Shown piece after piece: positions 1 to 7,033 of a stretch of 64,000 nucleotides of DNA. The number at the start of each line of letters is the position of its first letter. Position 1 is the stretch's first letter. The notes below the pieces were generated by a model. That model was not told the origin of the DNA. It was given only the letters and a program-made list of their open reading frames with translations, and searched no databases. Source of the DNA: Myxococcales bacterium (lineage in GTDB: Bacteria > Myxococcota_A > Polyangia > Haliangiales > Haliangiaceae); assembly GCA_016707895.1 (NCBI GenBank), contig JADJGV010000037.1:372001-436000 (forward strand), given 5' to 3'. Position numbers and translations under genes: made by a program.

Positions 1-50
1 AACGCCAGCACGGCGCCGATCACCGCTCGCCATCGAGCGAACGTTGACAT
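1..50 (-). CDS. Start of an exported protein cut by the window edge (probable metal-efflux outer-membrane component)
   Basis: Only the first 16 codons are present. They read MSTFARWRAVIGAVLA, a basic N-terminus followed by a hydrophobic run, as at the start of a signal peptide. A purine-rich GAGGTCAACG precedes the ATG. The gene lies about 80 bp downstream of a small His/Asp-rich membrane protein of a type I associate with RND/TolC-type metal-efflux operons, so an outer-membrane efflux protein is a reasonable guess. Nothing in the visible residues proves it; the rest lies outside the window. Confidence 0.45.
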   Translation of the reverse strand, partial: MSTFARWRAVIGAVLA

Positions 51-130
51 CGTTGACCTCCCGGTCGCGAACGACACGGGTTCCTGATCCGTCCAGCCGG
101 GACAGCCCGGCGCTCACGAGACGACGGAGG

Positions 131-529
131 TCAGACGATCGGAGGGCGCGTCGGCGGCGCGGACAGCCCCAGGCCCACCTGGAACGGCGGCGCCAGGTGC
201 GTGTTCATGTCGCTCGCTGCCGACATCTGGATCACGGCGATTGCAGTCGTGGCCACCGCCGGCGTGGGCTGGTGGCACGGGCACAGGTGGAAGGTCCCCG
301 AGCAGCCATGCTCGTCTTCCCCCAGCGGAGCGTTCTCATGCTCGTCGTCGTCGCCATGCGCGACATCGCCGTGTTCGGCCGCATGCACCGTCAGCTCGAC
401 GAGCTCGCTCAGTCCGGGCCACATGGCCACGGTCAGCAGGAGCGCGATCAGACGGACAAACACGACGTACAGCCTAAGGGCGCCCCGGGTTGGTGTCAAA
501 CCCGGTTCCGGCACACTGCGAAGTTTCAT
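131..529 (-). CDS. Small His/Asp-rich membrane protein, probably metal-efflux associated
   Basis: Predicted 132-residue protein. One membrane segment or uncleaved signal (about residues 18-45) is followed by an acidic, His-rich stretch (HGDVAHGDDDEHEN) and a Cys/His cluster (HGCSGTFHLCPCHQP). A second weakly hydrophobic stretch lies near residues 88-105. This pattern suits a periplasmic metal-binding accessory protein. From memory, similar small proteins head cation-efflux operons in Myxococcota, but the family has no assigned function. It is transcribed away from the pseudogene at 568 and toward the truncated exported protein at 50. The start was chosen at MKLRS because longer readings upstream are Arg-rich shadow sequence. 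The metal link is inference. Confidence 0.6.
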   Translation of the reverse strand: MKLRSVPEPGLTPTRGALRLYVVFVRLIALLLTVAMWPGLSELVELTVHAAEHGDVAHGDDDEHENAPLGEDEHGCSGTFHLCPCHQPTPAVATTAIAVIQMSAASDMNTHLAPPFQVGLGLSAPPTRPPIV

Positions 530-567
530 CGCACCTGACCCGCGGCCGTCGCGTGATACGGGGGGGC

Positions 568-1400
568 GTGATCTCCGCGCTGTTGCTCGGTGCCGGACTC
601 GGTTCGCGCCCGCGCCCGCTGACGGATCGAGCTTGCTGGGGAGCCCTTGGCGGTTCGCCTGCTGCGCCAGCTCGCCGGCCACGGGGTACGGCGCGCCACT
701 GTCGTCATCGGACATCGTGCCGATCGCGCGCGCGTGATCCTGCCGGCACGGCTCGGGGCGATGGAGATCACGCTGGTCGCGAACCCGGTCTACGCCGAGA
801 CCAACACGATGTACTCGACGCTGCTCGGCATCGACGCATTGGCAGAGGGCGGCTACCTGATCGAAGGCGACATCGCGGCGTCGGACGCCGCCATCGAGCG
901 GCTCGCGGCGTGGAGCGGCGCCGGCTCGTGCTGGGCTGCGGACGCGTGGCGTCGTGGTCATTCCGGCAGCCGCCTTCACACCGACGGAACGGGCCGCATC
1001 CTCGGTCAGGACATCCATCGCGATCCCACGACGGCCGCGAGCCCGGGACGCTGGAAGTCGGCCGCCATGCTCAAGCTCTCGCCGATCCCCTATCTGATCG
1101 AAGGCGCCCGTCGTCTGGAACAGGCGGGCGCTGGCCTGATCGCGGTGCCCTGCAACAGCGTCACGTATTTCCTCGGCCCGGTCCGCGCGGCGGTGGTCAC
1201 CCCGATCCTTGATCCGGTCGTATCAACGCGGGAGGCCCTCCGCGCCCGGGCCCCACATCTGCAACGGCCGCTGGTACTTGGCGGCGCGGTGACGCACCAG
1301 GCCGGTCTCTACGGCGCGGTCGAACGCCCCGACGACGTGGCTCAGGCCGAGGTGCTGGCAGCGATCGAGTCCCTCAAGCTGGGTCGCGGCACCCCCGAGC
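568..1400 (+). pseudogene. Decayed nucleotidyltransferase joined to an Asp/Glu-racemase fragment
   Basis: The region encodes recognisable pieces in more than one frame. A GTG at 568 opens a MobA/LicC-like nucleotidyltransferase N-terminus (ISALLLGAGLGSRPRPLTDR). The frame is then broken near 640, with a conserved sugar/choline-binding segment apparently lost. The domain resumes as LAVRLLRQLAGHGVRRATVVIGHR at about 646 and runs on through ETNTMYSTLLGI, LIEGDIA and KSAAMLKLSP. Directly after this, at about 1083, comes the C-terminal half of an aspartate/glutamate racemase-type domain (IEGARRLEQAGAGLIAVPCN, where the Cys is the expected catalytic residue). Its N-terminal half is missing. An intact bifunctional ancestor is possible. 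As it stands the gene looks dead, through at least one frameshift and two deletions. Confidence 0.6.
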
Positions 1401-1515
1401 TCGGCCGAGTCGGGGGTCGGCTACGTCAAGCGCAACGCCATCGCCGGCCTGTCGTTGGCCAGCTTCGCCGAGCTCGAGGCGCGTCTCGCGCGCTGGATGG
1501 TCGAGGCCGCATCTA
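1401..1515 (+). mobile_element. Scar of an IS21-family transposase (IstA C-terminal fragment)
   Basis: One frame encodes ESGVGYVKRNAIAGLSLASF followed by AELEARLARWMVEAAS. This matches the conserved C-terminal part of the IS21-family IstA DDE transposase, whose catalytic Glu lies in the ESxV-YVKRN segment. Only about 37 residues survive. The usual continuation (REVAD..HGTT.ERP-like) is lost where the rhodanese gene ends on the other strand. No terminal inverted repeats or IstB are visible. The fragment abuts the broken nucleotidyltransferase/racemase gene, so insertion or deletion by this IS probably caused that damage. Confidence 0.65.
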
Positions 1516-1932
1516 CTCCTCGATGTCGAGGCCGGCGGCGTGCCAACCGCGGATCCCGGCCGGCATGCGCGCCACGTTCCTCCAGCCCTTCGCGACTGCC
1601 GCCGAGGCCGCTTGATGGGACGCGCCGCAGAGCTCGTTGTAGCAATAGAAGATGACCTTCGCGTCGCGGTCCTGCGGGAGGGCGTTGAGCCGCAGCTCGA
1701 TCGATGACATCCAGATCGCGCTCGGCAGGTGCCCCTCGTCGTAGATCTCGCGCGGGTTGACGTCGACGATTGTTGGGGCGGGTTTGTGCGCGATCAGCTC
1801 CGCCACGGCCGCCGGGGTCAACTCGACGATCAGACCTGTCGCGACCGACCCGCTCGGGATGGCGCGGACGTCGCTGGCGCACGCCGCGAGCGGCGACGCG
1901 AGCGCGACGCCCAGGAGAACGCGGATCAGCAC
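1513..1932 (-). CDS. Rhodanese-domain lipoprotein
   Basis: Predicted 139-residue protein. A lipoprotein signal ends in LAAC (Cys18). Then comes a single rhodanese domain with IVDVNPREIYDEGHLPSAI and the active-site loop FYCYNELCGAS, in which Cys102 or so is the expected persulfide-forming residue. Rhodaneses carry sulfane sulfur or bind thiol-reactive species; this one would act outside the cytoplasmic membrane. The GTG start overlaps the previous gene's stop (GTGCTGA), which implies translational coupling as the last gene of the operon starting at 4381. The single-domain length is normal. The substrate is unknown. Confidence 0.8.
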   Translation of the reverse strand: MLIRVLLGVALASPLAACASDVRAIPSGSVATGLIVELTPAAVAELIAHKPAPTIVDVNPREIYDEGHLPSAIWMSSIELRLNALPQDRDAKVIFYCYNELCGASHQAASAAVAKGWRNVARMPAGIRGWHAAGLDIEE

Positions 1933-2303
1933 GACGTCACCGATGCGGGCAGCAGGCGCTTCAGGTCGGGCGTGACAACCGCCTTCGCGTCATCGTCGCC
2001 GGTGGGCTCGAGCCAGATGCCCGTGCCGCCGACGTCGACCACCAGTGCGTGCCGCAGAAGTCCGCAGCATCGGCGATCGATATCGACGAACTCGGCGGCG
2101 CGCACGAGGATCGCCGGCACGTCGCGGAGCTGGATCCGGTAGCCGTCTGGCAGCTCGAGGACCGCAACGGCCGCCGCGAACACGTCTGCGGCGACCCGTT
2201 CGGCGCGTTCGCGCGCCTCCTTCAGGGCCGCAGGAGAAGGCTTCGCTCCGTCCGGCACCAGCGCCGCGACGTCACACGCGAGGGGAAGTTTGGAATGCTG
2301 CAT
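1926..2303 (-). CDS. Vicinal-cysteine (RRCC) domain protein of a metal-resistance-linked family
   Basis: Predicted 125-residue soluble protein without a signal peptide. An Ala/Glu-rich helix (residues 20-45) leads into LPDGYRIQLRDV, then AAEFVDIDRRCCGLLRHALV and IWLEPTGDDDAKAVV. The vicinal Cys pair suits soft-metal or thiol chemistry. I recognise the layout as one common beside mercury/heavy-metal resistance genes, but I know of no assigned function. The C-terminal domain of the first gene of this operon (3761-4381) has the same pattern (AAMEQECCSFWRFNLRRRGD...), so the operon carries the domain twice. It lies 36 bp downstream of the UPF0060 gene and is coupled to the rhodanese gene. Confidence 0.65.
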   Translation of the reverse strand: MQHSKLPLACDVAALVPDGAKPSPAALKEARERAERVAADVFAAAVAVLELPDGYRIQLRDVPAILVRAAEFVDIDRRCCGLLRHALVVDVGGTGIWLEPTGDDDAKAVVTPDLKRLLPASVTSC

Positions 2304-2339
2304 GCCGCGGTAGGCGGCGCGCGTGCGATCCGGGACAGC

Positions 2340-2672
2340 TCATGCCGTACGCGGGGCAAACACGATGATGGCCATGCCGCCGATCGCGACCGCGCCACCC
2401 ACGAGATCCCAGCGATCCGGCGGGTTGCCGTCGACAAGCCACAGCCACATCAGCGCCATTGCCACGTAGACGCCGCCGTAGCCCGCGTACGTTCGGCCCG
2501 CAGCCTGCGGATGGAGCGTCAACAGCCACACGAACAGCGCCAGGCTCCCCGCTGCCGGCGCGAGTAGCCACATCGACCGCCCCTGCCGAAGCCACAGATA
2601 CGGCAGGTAGCAGCCAACGATCTCCGCCACCGCGGTCACGACGAACAGGCCGACGGTCTTTGCCACGAACAT
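2340..2672 (-). CDS. UPF0060 (YnfA-like) membrane protein
   Basis: Predicted 110-residue, four-helix membrane protein, normal for the UPF0060/YnfA family. Recognisable features are [19 protein letters not shown] near residues 14-32, the [18 protein letters not shown] segment, and [20 protein letters not shown] at the C-terminus. The family is related in size and fold to small multidrug-resistance exporters, but its substrate is not established. The start at MFVAKT gives the family length; in-frame codons upstream would add Arg-rich sequence. It lies 20 bp downstream of the sigma-coupled membrane gene in the metal/thiol operon, which suggests a role in efflux of a toxic compound. Confidence 0.85.
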   Translation of the reverse strand: MFVAKTVGLFVVTAVAEIVGCYLPYLWLRQGRSMWLLAPAAGSLALFVWLLTLHPQAAGRTYAGYGGVYVAMALMWLWLVDGNPPDRWDLVGGAVAIGGMAIIVFAPRTA

Positions 2673-2692
2673 CTCGGGAGAATGCACCACCC

Positions 2693-3238
2693 TCACGCCG
2701 GACGCAGCGCCACCGGGATCCAGGCGAGACCGGCGACGACCGGCAGTGCGATAGCCGCCGCGAGCACGCCGCCCAGCCCGAGCCCGGCGCAGCCGAGCGC
2801 GGCCGTCATCGACGCTACCAGCAGGGTGAGGAGCCAACGTCGTGCGCGTGCCACCGGCGCGTGCGCCGCCCGCCACGTGACCCCGAGGCCCGCCGCGGCG
2901 CCGGCGATCACGCAGGCAAGCTCGACCTTGCCGAACGCACCGAACGACGAGCACTCGACGCCGCACCCGCGCAGGAATAGCGCCGCTACCAGCGGCACGC
3001 CGCCAAGGAGCAACCCGTCGCGTACGGCCTCGACGCCCATCTGACTGCGCCAGCGCAGCGCCGCCGCCGCGACGAACAGCACCACTGCGAGGCATATGCA
3101 GAAGTCGGGCCGCGCGCCTCCTGCTAGCGGGACGAAGCCCAGCCCCGCGACCACAACCGCAACCCGACAGGCCATCCGAACCCGACTCCATTCGGCGGTT
3201 CGCTGCGCGCGACGTGCAAGCACCTCGAGATCAACCAT
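2693..3238 (-). CDS. Multi-spanning membrane protein coupled to an ECF sigma factor (putative anti-sigma)
   Basis: Predicted 181-residue protein with a short cytoplasmic N-terminus ([20 protein letters not shown]) and about six hydrophobic segments. Its ATG overlaps the end of the upstream sigma gene (ATGGTTGA), the usual arrangement for a sigma and its membrane anti-sigma. It also resembles the DUF1109/NrsF-like membrane anti-sigma group in topology (short cytosolic N-terminus, six helices). I cannot confirm family membership by eye. A Cys pair (GCGVEC) in a loop near residue 90 could sense thiol stress; that is inference. Confidence 0.55.
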   Translation of the reverse strand: MVDLEVLARRAQRTAEWSRVRMACRVAVVVAGLGFVPLAGGARPDFCICLAVVLFVAAAALRWRSQMGVEAVRDGLLLGGVPLVAALFLRGCGVECSSFGAFGKVELACVIAGAAAGLGVTWRAAHAPVARARRWLLTLLVASMTAALGCAGLGLGGVLAAAIALPVVAGLAWIPVALRPA

Positions 3239-3764
3239 GGGTCTTCCTCCACAGGGCGCGGAGCCGCTCGGACGCCCGCAGCCGTCGCTTGCGCGCGGTC
3301 TCACCGGAAAAGGTCACGTCATCGAGCACCGACGCGAGCACGGCCTGATCGCGCTTGGGCAGCTCGCCGATCGCAGCGTGCACAGCGGCGCGCAGCTCCG
3401 CGAGCAAGACCCGCTCGACCGGCAGCGCGCGATCGTCCGCAGCCACGGCCACGGCCAGCACGTCGGTCGACTGCTCGCGTCGCCGATGCTGCTGCCGTCG
3501 CACCGTCATGACCTCGTACGCCGCGATGGTGACCGCCCAGGCGACCCCGTCGCGGGCGCGGTCCATGTCGGCGATCCGATCGAACACCTTCAGGAGCGTC
3601 CGCTGCGCCGCGTCCTCGGCATCGGCGCGCACCGCGAGCGTCCGGCTGGTGACGCCCAGCAGCACCGGCCACAGCGCGTCGAATACGTCGCGAAACGCCG
3701 CACGCTCGCCGTCGGCGAAGCGAACCATCGCGGCATGGATCTCGCGGCGCCGGGCGGGCGTCAT
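3231..3764 (-). CDS. ECF-type RNA polymerase sigma factor
   Basis: Predicted 177-residue sigma-70-family protein. Region 2 runs over about residues 18-95 (FRDVFDALWPVLLGVTSRTL, then DAEDAAQRTLLKVFDRIAD). Region 4 lies at about 120-170 (IGELPKRDQAVLASVLDDVT ... RKRRLRASERLRALWRK). No sigma-1.1 or region 3 is present. Its ATG overlaps the stop of the upstream MerT/MerC-like gene (ATGA), and its stop overlaps the start of the membrane partner, so the three are translationally coupled. It probably controls this operon, perhaps in response to metal or thiol stress; the signal is not shown by the sequence. Confidence 0.85.
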   Translation of the reverse strand: MTPARRREIHAAMVRFADGERAAFRDVFDALWPVLLGVTSRTLAVRADAEDAAQRTLLKVFDRIADMDRARDGVAWAVTIAAYEVMTVRRQQHRRREQSTDVLAVAVAADDRALPVERVLLAELRAAVHAAIGELPKRDQAVLASVLDDVTFSGETARKRRLRASERLRALWRKTHG

Positions 3765-4381
3765 GCTCGGCTGGAGGATGTCATCGCCGAAGCCGCGATG
3801 CTGTCGAGCATCGTGATCGCCTCGACCCGTTCGTCGGGCACGGTCGCCTCCCAGCGCAGCTCATCGCCGCGCCGTCGCAGATTGAACCGCCAGAAGGAGC
3901 AGCATTCTTGCTCCATCGCGGCGAGGGCGCGCGCATCTCGCTCCAGCTCCGGCGTCCACGTGAACGTCCACACTGCGAGCGTGCCAGTGACCTCGCGCCG
4001 CACGAGGCCGCGCTCGAACAGTCGCCGGAACTCGTCACCGCGCCCAGACATGTCCTCAGGGGGGAGCGTGCAACCGACCGCGGCCGCACGGTCCTGCATC
4101 GTCGGCCCGCAGCCGCAGCTCTGATCGATCGCGCACGCGCGGGTGGCTTCACAGCTCGCCGCAGCGCGCCGTCGCCGCCGTGCGTAGCCCACCACCGCCA
4201 TGAGCACGCCGCTTGCGACCAACACCGCGCCGAGCGGCTCCAGGATCAATGCCGCGGTCGTGGCGGCGCCGGCGCCGACCACCACGGCGGCTAGTGGCAA
4301 CGCGCAGCAAGCCGCGCACGCGGCAGCACCGAGCAAGAGCGGGGTTCGGGGGCCGGACCACATCGATGACTTCGTGCTCAC
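3761..4381 (-). CDS. MerT/MerC-like membrane protein with a C-terminal vicinal-cysteine domain
   Basis: Predicted 206-residue protein. The first membrane helix contains vicinal cysteines (LLLGAAACAACCALPLAAVV), a feature of MerC/MerT-type mercury carriers, followed by a second helix (LEPLGAVLVASGVLMAVVGY). A Cys-rich cytosolic link (CEATRACAIDQSCGCGP) leads to a C-terminal domain ending in AAMEQECCSFWRFNL, the same RRCC-type domain as the protein at 1926-2303. A thiol-metal carrier fused to a metal-binding domain is the simplest reading. The GTG at 4381 was chosen; an ATG six codons later (MWSGP) is possible. First gene of the coupled operon. The ion is not proven. Confidence 0.6.
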   Translation of the reverse strand: MSTKSSMWSGPRTPLLLGAAACAACCALPLAAVVVGAGAATTAALILEPLGAVLVASGVLMAVVGYARRRRRAAASCEATRACAIDQSCGCGPTMQDRAAAVGCTLPPEDMSGRGDEFRRLFERGLVRREVTGTLAVWTFTWTPELERDARALAAMEQECCSFWRFNLRRRGDELRWEATVPDERVEAITMLDSIAASAMTSSSRA

Positions 4382-4400
4382 GGGAACATTAGGCGTTCCC
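4382..4400 (-). promoter_or_regulatory. Inverted repeat upstream of the metal/thiol operon
   Basis: A 6-bp perfect inverted repeat (GGGAAC-N7-GTTCCC) lies immediately upstream of the GTG at 4381. On the coding strand it sits inside CGGAACGACCAGGGAACGCC; the GGAAC core is typical of ECF -35 elements, so this may be an autoregulated ECF promoter or an operator. No proven -10 is visible. The whole intergenic space to the next gene upstream is only 61 bp. Confidence 0.35.
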
Positions 4401-4442
4401 TGGTCGTTCCGGGACAGCTGATGCCACCGACCCGGGCGATTT

Positions 4443-5267
4443 CTACGCCGCTCCGCGTTCTGAACCGTCGTCGCTATCGCCGGCCCAGTCACCAGCATCG
4501 TCGGACGTGTCGAGCGTCCCGAACGAGTCGCGCGAGTCGTTCGCCGCCTCGTCCGCGACGATCCCGACCACGCGCCTGGCGCGGCGCGCAACCGTCGCGA
4601 CCGGCGCGCCGCCATCTTGGATCATGACCTCACGCACGTTGCGGTGCAGTTCGTCCGGGATGTGGGTGCGCAGGCGGTAGAAGCGCTTGAGGACGTTCCG
4701 GAACGCTTGGTCGTGCAGATTGAGGCGGGCGACGACCTCGCCCTCGCGGCTGTGGCCGGCCTCGTAGGCGTCCAGGAAGGCCAGCAGGCCGGCGTCACCG
4801 GCAGCATGCGAGCGTAACGCGTGGAAGACCTTGGCCCTGACCTCACGCTGGGCGAAGAGGCCATCCGGGCGGGTCCGGACGTCCTCACGCTGGAGCGACA
4901 TCTCGACATCGATCGAGGCGCCGTCCTGCGAGTCGTCCACGCTGGTGGTGTCGAGTGGGATGTGTCGGCGGCGCCGCAGCTTCTCGCACTCGTTCGAGAT
5001 GGCGGAGTTGATCGACTGCTCCAGGTGACGGCGCAGCGTGCGCGCCTCGTGGTGCCAGGTGCGCACGCCGTCACAGGTGGCGACGATGGCGCCGTTGACC
5101 AGGTCGGTCGCCTTGTGCGGCTCGATGCGGTTCTCGATCGACAGCAGCTTGCCGCATTGCCGATCGGCCCAGGCGGTGAGGTCAGCGAGGAAGCCGGGGG
5201 CGGCAATCTCGAGCTTGATCCGCGCCAGCAACTCGGGCGGGGGAGGGGTGGGAGCCCTGCGGGACAT
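4443..5267 (-). CDS. Sigma-70-like regulatory protein of an integrated element
   Basis: Predicted 274-residue protein. Residues 50-105 resemble sigma region 2 (TDLVNGAIVATCDGVRTWHH, then LEQSINSAISNECEKLRRRR). Residues 155-200 resemble a region-4 helix-turn-helix (LLAFLDAYEAGHSREGEVVA RLNLHDQAFRNVLKRFYRL, split here). A long acidic tail (DTSDDAGDWAGDSDDG) ends the protein. It is divergent, and DNA binding is inferred from the layout only. It lies divergently from a repeat-bearing leader and the element genes at 5743-8880, so it may control them. A 26-bp perfect palindrome lies just upstream of its start. Confidence 0.5.
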   Translation of the reverse strand: MSRRAPTPPPPELLARIKLEIAAPGFLADLTAWADRQCGKLLSIENRIEPHKATDLVNGAIVATCDGVRTWHHEARTLRRHLEQSINSAISNECEKLRRRRHIPLDTTSVDDSQDGASIDVEMSLQREDVRTRPDGLFAQREVRAKVFHALRSHAAGDAGLLAFLDAYEAGHSREGEVVARLNLHDQAFRNVLKRFYRLRTHIPDELHRNVREVMIQDGGAPVATVARRARRVVGIVADEAANDSRDSFGTLDTSDDAGDWAGDSDDGSERGAA

Positions 5268-5278
5268 CGGGACGTCCT

Positions 5279-5304
5279 TTCTTCCCGGCTGGCACCGGGA
5301 AGAA
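5279..5304 (-). promoter_or_regulatory. Perfect 10+6+10 palindrome in the leader of the sigma-like gene
   Basis: TTCTTCCCGG and CCGGGAAGAA are separated by six bases. On the coding strand the palindrome follows a TAGATAT hexamer-like sequence and precedes AAAGGA, a plausible ribosome-binding site. It could be an operator or an RNA hairpin in the 5' leader. Confidence 0.45.
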
Positions 5305-5577
5305 TATCTACACCGCCGCTCTGACAGTCGTGACGGCGGCCGGACGAGGCTTTCTCGTCGAGAAATCGGGTCGGCGTAAGTGCTCGATCGCGGTGGGGTT
5401 GGAATTGGTCCCGCGGTATTGGGCGCCGATTTTCCGCGGCGCTCGGTCGTAGGATCTTGCCGTGCGGCCGATCGGTCGGCTGGCGGCGCTCACGATGCCG
5501 ATCCAGCTCGAGATCAATGAGGCGCGCCCGCGGGCGTGTGGCGCTGGCCCACATTGATCGTGAGCTGCACGGGGCGA

Positions 5578-5628
5578 GGGGCCTTTCGGGTCGCTCGCCA
5601 GCGGATAGGCGTATGGGCAACGCGATCG
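5578..5628 (+). repeat. 51-bp direct repeat, copy 1
   Basis: The unit begins GGGGCCTTTCGGGTCGCTCG and ends GGGCAACGCGATCG. It is repeated at 5668-5718 with a single difference (C at 5610 against A at 5700). Period 90 bp. Confidence 0.85.
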
Positions 5629-5667
5629 GGCTGGCCTCAGAAATCGACAAGGAGCGGCGGACGCCGT

Positions 5668-5718
5668 GGGGCCTTTCGGGTCGCTCGCCAGCGGATAGGA
5701 GTATGGGCAACGCGATCG
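5668..5718 (+). repeat. 51-bp direct repeat, copy 2
   Basis: Second copy, ending 24 bp before the start of the gene at 5743. The near-identity in a non-coding or weakly coding leader suggests recent duplication or a repeated binding site. Confidence 0.85.
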
Positions 5719-5742
5719 ACCACCAGGCGCACGAGGTGGCTC

Positions 5743-6810
5743 ATGTCTGAGCTGCACTTCGACAACGACGGCGAGCCAGCGCAGCAGCACCCGCAGTGCG
5801 TGGAGGTGCGGTGGCGGCGGTTCCGCAACCCGGGCATGCGCGGCGCGCCGGAGGTGGTCCACGAGAAGGATGGCTCGCAGCTCTACACGTCGGCAGACAT
5901 CACCTATCTCGAGTTCTCGACGCGCGTGAACGGCGTGCCCGGCCGCTACCGCGGCGACCAGGTCGACGCCGCGCGCCGGCTCGTCCCGGGCGCCACGCCG
6001 TTCTACGTCACGATCACCGAGGCGCCGCGCAACGCGACGACCGGCAGCCCCACCGACGACCTGCTCCGGCACGTGATCAGCGCGAACGTCCGGCAGACCG
6101 AGGTCATCGCCGAGCGCTTCGCCGGGATGATGGAGCAGGCGGCCGAGATGCTGCGCCAGACCTCGGAGGTCCTGCGAGTCTTCACCGGCGCGAACCTGCT
6201 CCAGCGCCAGGCTCCGCCCGAGCCCGACGACGACGAGGATGACGAGGATGATGAGTACGACGAGGAGGACGAGGAGCCGACGAACGCCGCCGCCGCCGTG
6301 CTGAAGGAGATCAAGCCGATCGCCGATCAGGCGTTCAGCCTGTTCGAGACGTGGCTCCTTCAGCGCGCGGCGAAGCCCGCCGCGCCGCCGCCCAGCTCGC
6401 TGCCTGATGCGCCGCCGACGCCGGCCGAACCGCCGCCGCCGGCCGTATCGCCGCCGCCCGCCGAACCGCCGCCGCCGGCCCCCGCGCCCAGCACGCCCCC
6501 GGCCGCGCCGCCGCCGGTCGAGCCTGTTCCCCCGCCGCCGGCCCCCGTCGCACCCGCGCCCGCGCCCGCGGCCGACACCCGCAACGCCGCCACGGTCATG
6601 CCTACGCCGGAGCAGGCCCAGCACCTGCTCGCGATCCAGGCGGCCCTCGATCCCAGGGAGCGGACGATCGCCCGCACCGTGATCAAGCGCATGACGGACG
6701 AGCAGCGCGTGGAGTGGCTCCGTGAGCTGTCCGCGCTCACCGTCGACCAAGCCGTCGCCCTGGTGCGGTCGATGATCCCCGCCCCCGCGCCGAGAGGAGA
6801 CTGCCCGTGA
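5743..6810 (+). CDS. Hypothetical element protein with acidic and Pro-rich linkers
   Basis: Predicted 355-residue protein without signal or membrane segments. An N-terminal domain (residues 1-95, with VEVRWRRFRNPGMRG and FSTRVNGVPGRYRGDQVDAA) is followed by a possible helical region (105-150), a run of Asp/Glu (DDDEDDEDDEYDEEDEE), a helix, a long Pro/Ala linker (about 215-280) and a helical C-terminal domain (TPEQAQHLLAIQAAL ... MTDEQRVEWLRELSALT). I do not recognise the family. The ATG at 5743 follows GAGGTGGCTC. It overlaps the next gene by 4 bp, which places it in an operon leading to the recombinase. A role in element maintenance is only a guess. Confidence 0.6.
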   Translation: MSELHFDNDGEPAQQHPQCVEVRWRRFRNPGMRGAPEVVHEKDGSQLYTSADITYLEFSTRVNGVPGRYRGDQVDAARRLVPGATPFYVTITEAPRNATTGSPTDDLLRHVISANVRQTEVIAERFAGMMEQAAEMLRQTSEVLRVFTGANLLQRQAPPEPDDDEDDEDDEYDEEDEEPTNAAAAVLKEIKPIADQAFSLFETWLLQRAAKPAAPPPSSLPDAPPTPAEPPPPAVSPPPAEPPPPAPAPSTPPAAPPPVEPVPPPPAPVAPAPAPAADTRNAATVMPTPEQAQHLLAIQAALDPRERTIARTVIKRMTDEQRVEWLRELSALTVDQAVALVRSMIPAPAPRGDCP

Positions 6811-7001
6811 CCATCGCCGGTCCGCTCCCACCCAACCTCACGCCGGGCGAGATGGACGCGCCGGCGCCGATCATCAAGCTCGCGCCACCGACGCCGGAGG
6901 TGCGTGACGCCGTTGTCCGCCACCTCATCAGGCTGTTCGCGCGGCACGCGCTGATCGATCTCGGCGTGCTGCCCGCCAACGAAGGCGCATCACCCAAGTA
7001 G
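6807..7001 (+). CDS. Small hypothetical element protein
   Basis: Predicted 64-residue protein starting with a GTG that overlaps the previous stop (GTGA). Pro-rich N-terminus, then a helical segment (VRDAVVRHLIRLFARHALID). No recognised domain. The overlap is the main support that it is translated. Confidence 0.5.
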   Translation: MTIAGPLPPNLTPGEMDAPAPIIKLAPPTPEVRDAVVRHLIRLFARHALIDLGVLPANEGASPK

Positions 7002-7021
7002 TAGAGGGTAGTGCGCCGCGG

Positions 7022-7027
7022 TAGTGT
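7022..7027 (+). promoter_or_regulatory. -10-like TAGTGT six bases before a GTG start
   Basis: TAGTGT is followed by CGGCGC and the GTG at 7034, so transcription would begin at or beside the start codon (leaderless mRNA). No good -35 is visible. Confidence 0.4.
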
Positions 7028-7033
7028 CGGCGC

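Larger units (their letters stand above)
5268..5742. other. 475-bp divergent intergenic region of the element
   Basis: It holds the palindrome at 5279-5304, a -10-like TAGGAT at 5450-5455 six bases before a GTG at 5462, and two 51-bp direct repeats (5578-5628, 5668-5718). The GTG opens a 31-codon frame beginning VRPIGRLAALTMPIQLEINE, which I cannot confirm as a gene. Frames spanning the direct repeats exist on both strands but show no recognisable domain. Confidence 0.5.

Noticed and set aside
2870..2895. Candidate left attachment copy (CGTGACCCC)
   Set aside because: Only nine bases match the tRNA-Glu end, then similarity stops; chance in G+C-rich DNA, and it lies in a coding region.
5308..6831. 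Minus-strand frame of 507 codons over the element
   Set aside because: Composed of Gly/Arg-rich antisense of the Pro-rich linker at 6370-6570; the plus-strand genes have overlaps and coherent helices.
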